A stretch of DNA of 64,000 nucleotides, from the NCBI GenBank assembly GCA_018340805.1, contig JACMZG010001911.1, positions 57,403,805 to 57,467,804 on the forward strand. The letters are read 5' to 3'. Numbering within the stretch: the stretch's first letter is position 1; every line of letters begins with the position of its first letter. Below, in pieces: positions 36,353 through 48,268 of this stretch. Source of the DNA: Microvelia longipes. Its lineage: Eukaryota > Arthropoda > Insecta > Hemiptera > Veliidae. The notes below the pieces were generated by a model. The model saw only the letters and a program-made list of their open reading frames with translations, was not told where the DNA came from and did no database searches. A program made the position numbers and the translations under genes.

Positions 36353-39300
36353 ATGTTGTCAGCTACATGAAGTGTTCTCTTTAATAGAACGAAAGAATAA
36401 AAAGTCTCTCCACAGTTAAAGATTTTTATTAAAAGTAAAGCAGAGCGCTTTCGACCTAACTAGAGGTCATCATCAGTGCCTATTAAACAAATAAGACAAA
36501 AAACATCAAAACAAAACCCATACATAAAATTGCAAATTATACAAAAGAAAACAGATAAAGTACAGAAATGGAGTGATAAAATAAATAAATAAATTACCGT
36601 TGAGCAGAGATTGAAATGTAGGAAAGAGTATTTTTTAATATAATACGAAACCCCCTTATGCTTATTCTAAAACATCTGTTCTCCTTAAATTTTTCACTTA
36701 ACCAGGGTACCAATTATTTGAAAAAAGACACTAAAATTATTATGATTTTTTTACAACCTCAATTATATGAGTTGCTTCACTGTGGCACAAACATACAACA
36801 CAAACTAGGTTTTTTCTTCATCGTTTAAGGTATATTTTAATAAAAATTTGGTTTGTAACTGTACAAAGTTTGACTCTTAAATTTGTAGAGTATTATTATA
36901 GAAATTGATAAACATTTAATGTAAAATATTATTAGACATAAAATACCTTTAGTTTTATCCTGTCAATCTAAAATTGAATTCAAACACAGTCTTATTATCA
37001 AACTTAAGAATTTTACATTTGCATGCAAATGTATAATTTTATTTTTTTTATTGTACTAAAATATATATATATAAATATATGTTTTAATTATATGTGTAAT
37101 TGAAATATTTGAGGTCTGATAATAACACTATTTCATGATAACGAAAAGTTATTTTATAATTATTTTTTATTCATAATAAATAACTTGATTTTTTCTGTGA
37201 TAATTTTAAAGTGAATTATAATTATTTTTTGTGATATGGAAAAGTGATTGGAGAGTTGAGGAGTTGATTGATTTATATGTGATTAATTTTGATTGATGGT
37301 AAAATTTTATGGAAGAAAGAGTGATGGAGCTTTAGGTTTTATGAATGATTGGGGTTTATTAATAGTATAAACATGGTATTGTATTTCCAAGCACTTAATT
37401 TTTATCTATTTGTTTCTCATTATTACACAATTATTAAAGGCTGTTTCTTCTTATTTGATGACTCTTGAGGATCTTTTATTTATATCAAAGTTTGTTCTTT
37501 CGATCGTGATTTTGTGAAAATTGCACATTTTATAAGATAAATAAAACTATAAATTAAAAAAAAAACTTGTTTTAATTATACTTTGCCTAATATCACAATA
37601 ATACACAAAGTATAATTATTTATTGTATTAAGTATAATTGATAAGTTTTTTTTTTAAATTTACAGTTTAAAATTTATTATACAAAATTTTTTATTTATAT
37701 TCTTAAGTCTGTATAGATATTTTTGATGGGTATAAAACTATATAATAATATGAAGTATATGAAATATCTCGATGCCTCTATGTTATAAAAACTAAAAGTA
37801 ATTATGTAGCATCAATAGTATATTTTGTTTCTACTGCGATTATAATTTTGTACAGCGGTATTTAACATAGACCTATTCCCAAGAGTGGACTTTGTTGGTG
37901 CTATTTGATTCTTGAAAATGAAAATTATTTTGTTAAGACGTTTATTTACTTTTCCCCTCCTACTACTATAGTGATAAAGGGAGAGTAATGTGTTCAACCC
38001 AAAAAAAAAACAGAATCCGATATTTCATTGAACTCGACCGTTTGAGGCATTTTGAAATATGAGTGGTTTTTATCATGCTTTCTGCCTGTCTGTGTATAAC
38101 ATAACTCCGGAGCTGTAACTCTCAAGCTTAACTATGTCTTTCGTCATATAACATATTGTTAGAACTTGTATAACAAAAAGAACAAGTAGCAAACAATAAT
38201 GGCTATTTAACTGTTAGTTTAAAATTTATTGACAAAAAGTTTCGAGGTACTCCATTCCCAATTTTTTATTTTAGAAATACTATAAACATACCAATATTCA
38301 TTTTTTAAATTTTACTAGGGTAATTATTTTAATATATATTTTGTGTAATCAATGCATTATGATTGAATAGATGGAAAAACATCTATGATCAATACAGAGG
38401 AACAATAATATTTAAAATTGAAATGAAACATTTTTATCAGTGCAATATAGCTATGACACCGTCCTAAAACTAGTCAAAATTAAAATATATCAGTTAATCT
38501 GATTTAAGCTGTTCTTTAAAATTTAAAACCTTAATAACAGCTAGCAAAATATAAATCTTGTTTAATTTAAGTGCAAATAAATTGGAACATGTGAGATTAT
38601 TTGGTGTGTGATGATGTAGTATACGGGCATCACTGAAATAGGAATGTTATACACAGGGGTGTCTTCTTTACGTATATTTTTTTATGTTAAGTTCTTCTTT
38701 TTTGCAATTATTATTTTTTTGTTTCTTAAGTAAATTTAGCTTATACTTTTCTAAGAATAAAATATAACTTTGTTGTCTTCATTCTGTAAAACTATGTATC
38801 TACTTATATTCTTTGTTTTATTAAATTTGTCAGGAATAAGGATACATTTTTTACGACTACACTATCCAAAGCGACCATTTAAAAAAAAACATAGCACTAA
38901 CACAATATATTATGTTAACTACTTAATTCATACCACAGCATATTATTTTTATTTTTTATAATTGAATTTTATTGATTAAGTACTCCCATACCGCAGTACA
39001 CTTGAAATAAGAAAACTGTATTGTGCTCGAGATACTTTAATAAATTTGAACACAATATAATTGTGGATGAGACACCTAGGAATGTAACTAGAAAATGCTA
39101 TATCTGAAAGAACAGAGTGAGTTCAGACTCTATTGGCAATAGAGATAACAAAGAAGAGTGCAACATGGCAATCAATAGTAAAGAATGTCAAATGATTGAA
39201 CAATTAGCCTATGTAGCATAGTATTTTCTTATTACATTCTCTAGATGTCTCTTGCTTAGTATCTGGTGTCAGCTATTTAATTTATCCTTGGTCTCACTTT

Positions 39301-39380
39301 TAAGTGTATAGAATTCACACATTTTTATAAAATTAAAAACAATTACTTTAATTTTATGAGGAAATATGCTATAAAATTAA
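36353..39380. other. Mostly featureless AT-rich stretch
   Basis: Apart from the hammerhead-bearing repeat at its left edge, only short low-complexity frames and A/T runs are seen. No gene could be supported. Confidence 0.5.
36449..36476 (-). ncRNA. Hammerhead-ribozyme-like core (best stem II)
   Basis: On the - strand: CTGATGA, then TGACCTCTAGTTAGGTC with GACCT/AGGTC pairing, then GAAA, then GCGCTCTGCTT that can form a short stem III (A-U, G-C, C-G). Stem I pairing to the preceding GGCA is imperfect (one C/A clash). Order and spacing match the conserved core; activity is doubtful. Confidence 0.5.
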
Positions 39381-39425
39381 GCTATGGCCATTTCACCCAA
39401 CTCTGTGGGCATCATCAGGCTAATA
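39381..39425 (-). ncRNA. Hammerhead-ribozyme-like motif with paired stems II and III
   Basis: On the - strand: TTATTAGC, CTGATGA, then TGCCCACAGAGTTGGGT with GCCCA/TGGGT pairing, GAAA, then TGGCCAT giving a minimal stem III, an A at the cleavage position, and GCTTAA that pairs the preceding AGC for three base pairs. This meets the CUGANGA/GAAA/UH consensus best of the five copies. Stem III is extremely short. Confidence 0.5.
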
Positions 39426-39577
39426 AACTAAACACCACATTAAAAACTAAAAATCACAGAAAAAAATAAGCAACATATACATAAGACTAGAATTCTAGTC
39501 TTATGTATATGTTCTTATTTGTTTTCTGTGATTTTAAGTTGTTAATGTAGTGTTTAGTTTATTAGCCTGATGATGCC
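39408..39577. repeat. 170-bp palindrome (head-to-head repeat)
   Basis: GGCATCATCAGGCTAATAAA at the left is repeated inverted at the right end (39558-39577). The arms of ~80 bp meet at AAGACTAGAATTCTAGTCTT (39483-39502) with few mismatches. The right arm carries a second CTGATGATG start lacking the rest of the hammerhead core. Confidence 0.85.
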
Positions 39578-40374
39578 ATAGCTTGTTTCTTATAGAAGTC
39601 ATTGTTTTTAATTTATAAACAAAGTGTCTTGTGCATAAATAAAAGTTTTTTGCGTAATTCTGATGTATCAATGTTATAAATTTTAATTTGTTTTTTAAAT
39701 ATATAAGTAGTCAAACATTTTTTATTATATTCTGTAAAATTAGGTTGTATTTTTTATGTATAATTTTCCTATGATCCAATTCTAGTCAGTTTTGATACTA
39801 TTATAATTATTCATTAAAAAATTGTCCATTTTGCATTTAGGAATTTTAAAATTTGTATTATTATTTTTACTATTTTCTTTTCTTTCATTACTATTTTGCA
39901 TTATGAATTAAAAGCTCCACACAATTAAATATTTCACTTTTATTATATGTAATATATAATAGAATAATAAAATATATAAATTTATAATAGAAACTAAATT
40001 ATCAGACCTCAATTTGATAATGAAATAAATATTATATCTTATTGTTAAAAATATCAAATTTATTAAATGTAATTGTAATTCGTTTATATTTCATAAAATA
40101 ATTATTTGTTTATAAAATACTTAGTTTATTCTATGTTTAACTGTTTTTTAAATAAAAATGTCTCTAATTATGTGTATATACATTATTTAGGAAAAAGTAT
40201 GACCAATTTTAAATTGTTGTTTATTTTTTTGTTTCCTTTACCTTTAATTTTTCTTTATTTTAGATTTGTTCTCTTTATATTTTTATTTCTTGTTAATGTG
40301 AGGGTATTTTTAGTTAAAATTGATGTGAAATCGTTTATTTTATTTTATTAAAAAAAATAATATCTTAAGGGAAT

Positions 40375-40905
40375 TTCCGACAAAGTTAATAGAGCCTTAT
40401 TATTTATATTCTTTATATATATTGTTCTATTTATTAAAACTCTTAATGTTTTTGATTGTTTAATTTAATTTATTTATTTTTGCTGAATCGCTAAAAACTG
40501 CTTAAAAGTGGTTAATATTTCATGGTACTTGCTCTTGAAATTAAAATTAAAATTAATTAAAAAAAGAAAATTTTGGTATGTCCTAGAGAAAAGCTCCCCA
40601 CTTCTGTACAGGTGCAGCAGGGGTTGGAAGACAATTAAGTGTCTGTTTTTTATCATTATTTGTATAACTGTTTCAGTTAAAACTGTTATGTTTCTTAAAC
40701 TTATCATAGGTTATCAGAATACTGGAGATATTGAATAGTAAAGAGGGGGTAGGTAATGTGGAGTTGTCAGTCATATTCCATGCCTCATTAGCAGATAAGA
40801 TTTCCTTTAAGAAATCTTCAATTTCTGACGAATTGAATAGAGCCTTATTATTTTTATTAGTTTCTTTATGTATATTGTTCTATTCATTAAAACCCTTGAT
40901 GTTTG
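40375..40905. repeat. Direct duplication of an ~80-bp segment
   Basis: AATAGAGCCTTATTATTT, TTCTTTATATATATTGTTCTA and AAAACTCTTAATGTTT at 40389-40452 recur at 40838-40903 with few changes. About 370 bp of unrelated sequence lies between. Confidence 0.7.
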
Positions 40906-41122
40906 AATTATATAACATCAAAATAATTAGTCTTATGAATTAGTTTTATTTTAAAAAATCATAAAAGTTCTAAAATACTGTACCAAAATGCTGCGTTTAT
41001 TGAGTCATCATTATCAAATTTAAAATATAAATTATTTCAAATATAGTTATCTCAAGGAGAGCTGGTATAAATGATACGTAAAAACCCTTTTCACAATACA
41101 TGTTCTAAAATGGATTAACCCC

Positions 41123-41147
41123 TTTCAACCTAGATAGTCATCCTCAG
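41123..41147 (-). ncRNA. Hammerhead-like core variant
   Basis: On the - strand: CTGAGGA, TGACTATCTAGGTT, GAAA. CTGANGA and GAAA are present but stem II pairing is poor. Likely a decayed relative of the copies at 36449 and 9394. Confidence 0.3.
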
Positions 41148-42487
41148 TGCCAGAGAAGGTTCAATTTATTTAGCTAGCATAAATGTTAATTTTGTGCCCC
41201 ATCCCCTTATTGCTTTTATATTTCCTATAATTAAAAAAGGACAACCTGGGCCGGGGCACAATATGTTAAGAAGGGTCTGTAGAGTCCCAAAAGAAAATTC
41301 CCTCCTTAAAATAAAATACGTTTTGGAGAGACATCATTCTTCTGTTTCTACCCAAAACTAATATCTTCTAACTAATTATTTTCTCACAAATAGAAAATCA
41401 AATATTTAGAATACAAAAAAAACAAAGAAAAACTTGGTAATGATACAAAAATTACAATACGATTAATTTGATGTTTTTTAAATTTTGTATATCAATAAAA
41501 CATTTGAAATTACTTTTAATTTTTAAAATTTAACATAAAAAATATAAATAAATGTTTAAAAATTATATTTGTAAATGTTGCAGCACTGTCTATAAATAAT
41601 TAATGTTTATTTTGTATTAACTCGTTTTAAAACAATTATCATTTGTTCCAAAAATTTGATTCAGCTCATGATGGTAACAGCTCATCGTGGGTAACAGTCT
41701 TTAAATTTATCTCAATATTAAATCTTTAAGTAAAAGGAAACAATTTTATTGATCAAATGTCATAATATTTAGAAAACTTCCATCTATATATAATATGTTA
41801 ACATAATCCAAATTAACATTATATTTATATTTGTTATCAGCATCAGTCTCGTAATTCCATTCGTGACTTCACCTGTTGATATTGATGCATTTAAATTTAG
41901 CAATATTTAAAGGTTCCGTATAAAAGTTACTGTTAAACACAAAAATTACATAACCTGGGAAGTCTTGAAACATAATTGAATATAAAATAAATATTTCTAT
42001 TTTGGCTACTCAAAAGAAACATTAAATCATATATTCTTTTACTTTAACATTTAAACATTGAAATTTCTTCTTCATTTAATCATTTACCTGCAGTACATGA
42101 TAATAATAATAATGTCAAATAAAAATGTTAACACTTATGAGGTTTAAGTTATTAAAATTAATAATTATTTTATAGATCTTATTTTAATTTTATAGTGATT
42201 TGAATTTTTATACTTTTGATTATTTTTATTAAAATAAATTCTAAGTTTTTTTTCTTACGTTTTTGAACAAAAAAATTGTTTTTTAATTATAATTTTATTT
42301 GTGTCGACTATAATTACTAATACTTTTTTTTATTTATTTACTTTTATTGAATGTAAATAGATAATTAGGTACAGGTGTTCTGCTTAAAGTGTGATATTTC
42401 TTTATCTTAACTCAAATAAAAATGTAATAAGGAAAAAACAATGTTGTACATTTTTGTTTTTTTATTTCCTTATTTTCTCCTTTTCAG

Positions 42488-42535
42488 GCCAGTCAAGAAT
42501 GCATGGATTTGACTAACGATTCCAACCTAAATTGA
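42488..42535 (+). other. Possible orphan terminal exon
   Basis: A long pyrimidine tract and TTTTCAG precede 15 open codons in phase 0 (A-S-Q-E-C-M-D-L-T-N-D-S-N-L-N) and TGA. MDLTND resembles a SUMO-interaction motif. No upstream exon was found in the window, so this may be chance or belong to a gene whose other exons I cannot recognise. Confidence 0.2.
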
Positions 42536-43123
42536 AATAATCCGTTTGTAGTTGGTTATACTATATTATTCTATGAACTGTGTATTTTTACAAAAATTTA
42601 ATTCAAGTGCATGTATTTTATAATATTTAATGTTAGAGTTATGATATAACTATCACATTATTTGGCATACATGCACAAAATCCTTATCTTACCTACTATA
42701 CCATAACTAAACATTTTTTTTATTAGTATAATTTTGAAAATGTGTACAAAAAACTTTGTATCTTACATTTGCTATAGAAAACAGAAATTAAAAAGTAAAT
42801 AAATTAAACTGTCTATTAAAAAATTGAGACACAAAAGAAAATAACAATGAATATTAATAAATCTTGATAAGTCTACTCATGGATCTACTCAAGAGTAAAT
42901 ACAGGGCTACTGATTGAAAATAAGTAGCCCTGTATTTAATTTTTTATATTTAATTTAATTTTTTTTTCAGTTTTATCATTAGTTTAGAGAGAGTAAAGCT
43001 CTCAGTTATAGTTGCGTCAGGTATCTATTGTTAATCATAAAGAATTATGTTTAATTACACTTTCCTAATATCACAATAAAACAAGTAATCAGATGTGTTC
43101 AAGGAAGTTTCCTAATATCAGTG

Positions 43124-43161
43124 TGTGTGTGTGAATATATATATAATATATAATATTATAT

Positions 43162-43195
<34 letters not shown>

Positions 43196-43201
43196 ATATA
43201 C
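43124..43201. repeat. (TG)n-(TA)n compound microsatellite
   Basis: A short TG run followed by interrupted TA repeats. Confidence 0.92.
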
Positions 43202-43369
43202 TGATGAATTGAAAGCTTAAAACACAAGACGACAAGGATTGAATCCTTAACACACTCTTGGAGTAGGTCACAAGAGGGTTTTTATTATTAAGTAGGGTTA
43301 GGTCAAGGATCGTTTCCATTTGCACAGAGGTCTATTGAAATAAAAAAGATAAATATGTTTATTTACCAT

Positions 43370-43488
<119 letters not shown>

Positions 43489-44460
43489 CATCATAGTAGT
43501 TTTCCTTTTTTTATTTCACTCAAATAAATAAAATAGAAAAATATAATTTCCATCTTAATTAAAACATTTAAAGGCAAAATAAAAAATACTCTGCTCTCAT
43601 TTGGTTTTAGGCCCCATCCCTTAAACCAATAAATAATAATAATAATAAATAAATGTTTATTATTTTCTTTAACAAGTATAAAAATATTTTTGAAAGTATA
43701 GAATTCAAAGAATAAAAGATTAATAAAAAAATAATAATAATAATGAACTACAAATAATTTACATGATATACAAAAAAAACATACATTGCATAAGTAAAAT
43801 TTTAAGTAATTATACATTATATTATAAAATTGTCAATATACAATAAAAAGTTTAATTAAAAAACAATTTACAGAATATATAAATAAAAAAATAGTATTCT
43901 TTATTCTATGCCTTAAACAAATATGGATCTGCAATAAGTAATTCATCTTTACCAGTTCAACTAAAAGTTTAAATTAACAACTAACAGTTGTTAATTTGTT
44001 AAGTACCTAAGTTATACTAATCATCCTAAAAATGTATTGAAGTCTGCTTAACGCATTACAATTTCAGATTTGGTGAAATGAACTTAGATATTTACTCGTT
44101 ATTTCTTAATGAATTCTAAAATTCAATATTATTTCCTTGAGCTCGGTTCAAAACAAGTTAATTTGTTAGTTTTATATTTGTTTATAAGAAAATATTAATT
44201 TTTAAGACATTTTTTACTGTTTAAATTGGTGAAATATATTTTAGAAGAGTATAGAGCACCCTATTACCATAATTGTGTTATAGCGGCTGAACATATTGAG
44301 CTTAGAAAGGTGATTTTCACAACAAAGTTTACTTGACAAGTTTTTTGTTTATTTGTTTTAAGCGTTTTAAGAAGTTTATTTTAAGAATGAAAGAAGTTTA
44401 TTTTTGGATGTCTTTTCAAAGTGGCTGTAAAACGTATTAATATTTATGATTTCAAATTAA

Positions 44461-44491
44461 ATTGTTTCAGTAAGTACGATTTGAGATTAAA
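44461..44491 (+). promoter_or_regulatory. Possible 5' UTR splice acceptor and start context of the USP gene
   Basis: ATTGTTTCAG (ending 44470) is a good acceptor 21 bases before the ATG at 44492. If used, the transcript would have a 5' UTR intron, which argues against a simple retrocopy. The start context is AAAATGC. Confidence 0.3.
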
Positions 44492-45900
44492 ATGCCATGC
44501 ACGCATTTACCTGAGTATAAAAGCAAATTCGGAGCGGATCCGTATAAAACTATTTACGAGCTATTTGTAAGTAATAATGCTGTTGTTAATAACAAGAAGT
44601 TATGGGTCAGATGTTTTAAATGCAGCGAAGAGATGGGGCGATTATTAGCCTGTCTGCACTGTGTTTATGTTGGATGCTACAAGAATCACACCAACGATCA
44701 CTACAAACAGAAAAGTCATAAGCTTTTTGTAGAGTTATCTAATGGATATATCTTCTGTATAGTTTGTAAGGATTATGCTTACGATAAGGATTTTGAAGCT
44801 CTCATCAGACAGAAGTGTTCTAAAATTAAAAATGCATTCTCTCTTTATCGTTGGAGACCTAGTGAATTGGAAGAGAGTGTTTTAGAGAAGCACAAATCAT
44901 ACATTAAAATCCTACGGCCAACTGGAGGTATACGAGGTATGCTCAATTTAGGCAAAACATGTTTTATGAATTGCATAATGCAAGCGTTTTTTCACACGCC
45001 TCTATTAAGAGATTATTTTTTTGCCGATAAGCATTTGTGTCAAGTTGCTAAAAGTAGCGAGTGTTTCGTTTGTTTATTTGCTAGGTTGTTCCAAAAATAT
45101 TATTCAGGAGAACAGAGTTCACTAATTTTACACGAGATACTTTTCTTGTTGTGGCAAAAAGCCCGGCATTTATCTGGATATAAAGAACAAGACGCTCATG
45201 AGTTTTTCATAGTAGCTTTAAATTTACTTCACCAACATTCAGTACCTAAAAATTCAACTTCTAGTTCGGATCCATGTTCTTGTATTATAGATACAATATT
45301 CCATGGAACTCTGCAATCAGATTTAATCTGTTTATCTTGCTCTAACATATCTACTCGAGTGGAACCTATCATTGACATATCTCTTGACATTCCAGATCCT
45401 CCTGTCCTGCCAATCTGTATGAGTGTTTAAACCATTTTATGAGAGCGGAATCGTTAGAAATAGAAATAAATTGTAGTACCTGTAACAGTCATCAAAAAGT
45501 AACAAAACAACTCTCTCTTAATTCTTTATCCTTAGTCATTGTAATACAATTAAAACGTTTTGAAATTAGTGATGCTGGGAATAAAAAGAAAAGTACATAT
45601 GTGTCGTTTCCATTAGAGTTAGATATGTCTTCTTACATGGCGGGTCATAGAAAATCTTCTACTTCAAAAGAAGCAGTTGCCAGTAGTCAAGTATCATCGG
45701 ACAATCAATATTCTCTTTATGCTGTTATTGAACACATTGGTACATTAGAATCGGGACATTATATAGCATTTATAAAGAAAAGCTGTGATTTATGGTATAA
45801 ATGTAGTGATGATCGAGTCGATCAGGCTAAAGTTGAAGACGTGTTACGCTGTGAAGGTTACTTGTTATTTTATCATAAAAATGTTTTAAATTATGTTTAA
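44492..45900 (+). CDS. USP22/USP27X/USP51-type ubiquitin hydrolase (nonstop-like), one frameshift
   Basis: A single-exon gene of the SAGA deubiquitinase family, which removes ubiquitin from histone H2B. The first frame (44492-45430) has an N-terminal ZnF-UBP with all twelve ligands by position (C3, H5, C41, C44, C54, C57, C62, H66, H70, H76, C89, C92). It then has the USP Cys box NLGKTCFMNC with catalytic C157 and the QDAHEFF motif. The second frame (from about 45412, open to 45900) has LPLELD-like strands, the His box LESGHYIAF and the family end EGYLLFYHK. The two halves join by a one-base deletion near 45410-45416, beside CCAATCTG. The third-triad position reads WYKCSDD where relatives have WYKCDD, so Ser replaces the usual first Asp. 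Lack of introns suggests a retrocopy. Recent pseudogene or assembly error cannot be separated here. Confidence 0.9.
45408..45430 (+). other. Frameshift site in the USP gene
   Basis: The upstream frame runs to TAA at 45428-45430. The family-like reading L-Y-E-C-L-N-H-F-M-R begins at 45415 in the frame one base earlier. Addition of a single A in the CCAATCTG context would restore it, so this is a one-base loss in a short A run. Confidence 0.85.
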
Positions 45901-46114
45901 ATCTTTAAGTCAATGCCTTCATGTTGGATCTGAATGAATTACTCAACATAAAAATTTTAGACTGACATTTGTGTCAAATACTAGGAGTAAGCTGTGTTAC
46001 ATTTCCCCATGTCATTAGTACTGTGTAATTATCAAAGCATGGACTATAGTCATTTTGTGGGGAGGGGGTGGATGAAGGAGAGGAAATCTACTCATTCTAC
46101 AGGGTATCTATGTT

Positions 46115-46120
46115 AATAAA
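46115..46120 (+). terminator. Candidate polyadenylation signal for the USP gene
   Basis: AATAAA 215 bases after the stop codon, followed by TG/T-rich sequence (TGTTTCTTTTGTTTTT). Confidence 0.5.
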
Positions 46121-46834
46121 GGGTATCCTGTTTCTTTTGTTTTTATTTTAAAAAGTTGTGCTCACACAGCTATTTTTATCTGTCAGAATCGTTAAATTAA
46201 TTGTTATTTTTAAGAAATAAAAGCATAATCATTAAATAATTTGTATATGATTAAACAAAAATTTGATAGAGTGTTAAGTGTAGTGAAATAGAATAATATG
46301 TGATCTTATTATTTCGGGCTTGCGATATATCAAAAAATGTCAAACAAAGAAAAGTTTGGCCGCTAGGGCTACTTTTGTGACTATTGTAATTGGATGAGGT
46401 TATGAAAATGTTTTGTTGCCTGTCATGATGAAGGTTATAAATAAATAAAAAAAGGTTTATTTTTTTTACAACAAACACAAATTATTACTATAATTAGGGC
46501 ATAAAAACTAGTCTGAGAGTTCACTGAACAACATTAGTACGTTTTTATTTACTAAATTACACTTCACATTTGTTTACAAAATATTTTGACATCATGTCAT
46601 TTTACAGTCGGTCAGCCATCGATTTTTAGGAATTCGCACTAGTATTTTAAAGGAATGGGATTCCTTTAGAATGTTATTCTATTCCACTATAGTGATTAGC
46701 AATTAAGTGCATATGTGAGCAAAAAGTTTGCTTGATATTGCTTTATTTATCCCCGTGTTTTTAGAGGCTGAGGTTACTTCCTCTTCTCCCTGCTACCCCC
46801 CCCCCCTCAAAATGACTATAGCATGGACTTACCC

Positions 46835-47748
46835 TGGGTTAGAGTATGATAAGAGACCCACCCGCAAAATCAAAACAAATAAATTTCCCTACATTTTTGA
46901 CATTATTGTAAACATAAAATAAAAAATACATCCATTCTCGGGTATGTAGAAAGGCTTTGGGGCTTTGAGTAGGGCATATATAAGGGAGATAATGTAAGAG
47001 AATACTCTTACATTACATGTAAGACAATGATTTATCCAATATAAAGGGTACAACACCTTACCCTAAAAGAATACAACACAAAGGCTTTGGGGCTTTGAGT
47101 AGGGCATATATAAGAGAGATTAGGGCAATGATGTATCCAATAACAAGGTTTTACTTTAAATGAAGGGTGGGTCCCTTATCATACTATCTACAATGGGGTA
47201 AGAGTATTATAAGGGACCCACCCTAAAAGAATACAATACAAAGGCTTTGGGGCTTTGAGTAGGGCATATATAAGAGAGATTAGGGCAATGTTGTATCCAA
47301 TAACAAGGTTTTACTTTAAATGAAGGGTGGGTCCCTTATCATACTATCTACAATGGGGTAAGAGTATTATAAGAGACCTACCTTAGAAGAATACAATACA
47401 ACTATTCTCGGGTTTGTAGAAAGGCTTTGGTTCTTTGAGTAGGGCATACATAAGGGAGATTAAGCCAAGAATGTATCAAGTACAATAGGTAATGTACTCT
47501 TACCCCATTGTAGATAGTATGATAAGGGACCCACCCTTCATATTGGATAAATCATAGTCTTACATGTAATGTAAGAGTATTCTCTTACATTATCTCCCTT
47601 ATATATGCCCTACTCAAAGCCCCAAAGCCTTTCTACACACCCGAGAATGGATTTATTTATTTATTTTTGTATGCCAAAAATTTGTAGGGAAATTTTTTTG
47701 TTTTGATTTTACGGGTGGGTCTCTTATCATACTCTAACCTTACCCTGT
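46835..47748. mobile_element. Foldback element family 6, long copy with internal tandem units
   Basis: The left end (GGTTAGAGTATGATAAGAGA, CCCACCCGCAAAATCAAAAC) is inverted at the right end (47690-47748). Inside, AAGGCTTTGGGGCTTTGAGT begins units at 46951, 47081, 47241 and 47421, spaced 130, 160 and 180 bp apart. The same sequence returns inverted at 47490-47640. The TAGGGCATATATAAG in each unit looks like a TATA box but has no gene. Confidence 0.9.
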
Positions 47749-47914
47749 TTTCATTTACTGGGAAATTTAATTATTTATTATTTACTTCATTACTTATTTT
47801 GATTAAAGATTTATGTCAAATTTCTAATACAATTCTAATTTATAATGATTTCACATTAATTGAAATTTGAATTTGACAAAACCTTTTTTAAGACTCTTAT
47901 AGTAGGGGCAACGG

Positions 47915-48268
47915 TTTGAGTATGGTAAGGGACCCACCCGCAAAATCAAAACAAATAAATTTTCCTACATTTTTTTGATATCATTTTAAACATAAAATAA
48001 ATAACTACATCTATACTCGGGTATGTAGAAAGGCTTTGGTGCTTTGAGTAGGGCATATATAAGTGTGATTAAGGCAATAATGTATCCAATAACAAAGTTT
48101 TACTTTAAATGAAGAGTGGGTCCCTTATACTATCTAAAATGGGGTAAGAGTATTATAAGGGACCCACCCTAGAAGAATACAATACATCTATTCTCAGGTT
48201 TGTCAAAAATTTGTAGGGAAATTTATTTGTTTTGATTATGCGGGTGGGTTCCTTATCATACTCTAACC
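47915..48268. mobile_element. Foldback element family 6, short copy
   Basis: Same termini (TTGAGTATGGTAAGGGACCC and its inverse near 48240-48268) with a single internal AAGGCTTTGGTGCTTTGAGT unit (48030). It shows that the longer neighbour gained its extra units by internal duplication. Confidence 0.88.

Noticed and set aside
43491..43817. 108-codon - strand frame, hydrophobic
   Set aside because: Phe/Tyr/Ile-rich translation of AT-rich DNA. No start context or family resemblance.
47100..47115. Promoter at TAGGGCATATATAAG
   Set aside because: The word is part of a multicopy foldback unit and no gene follows any copy.
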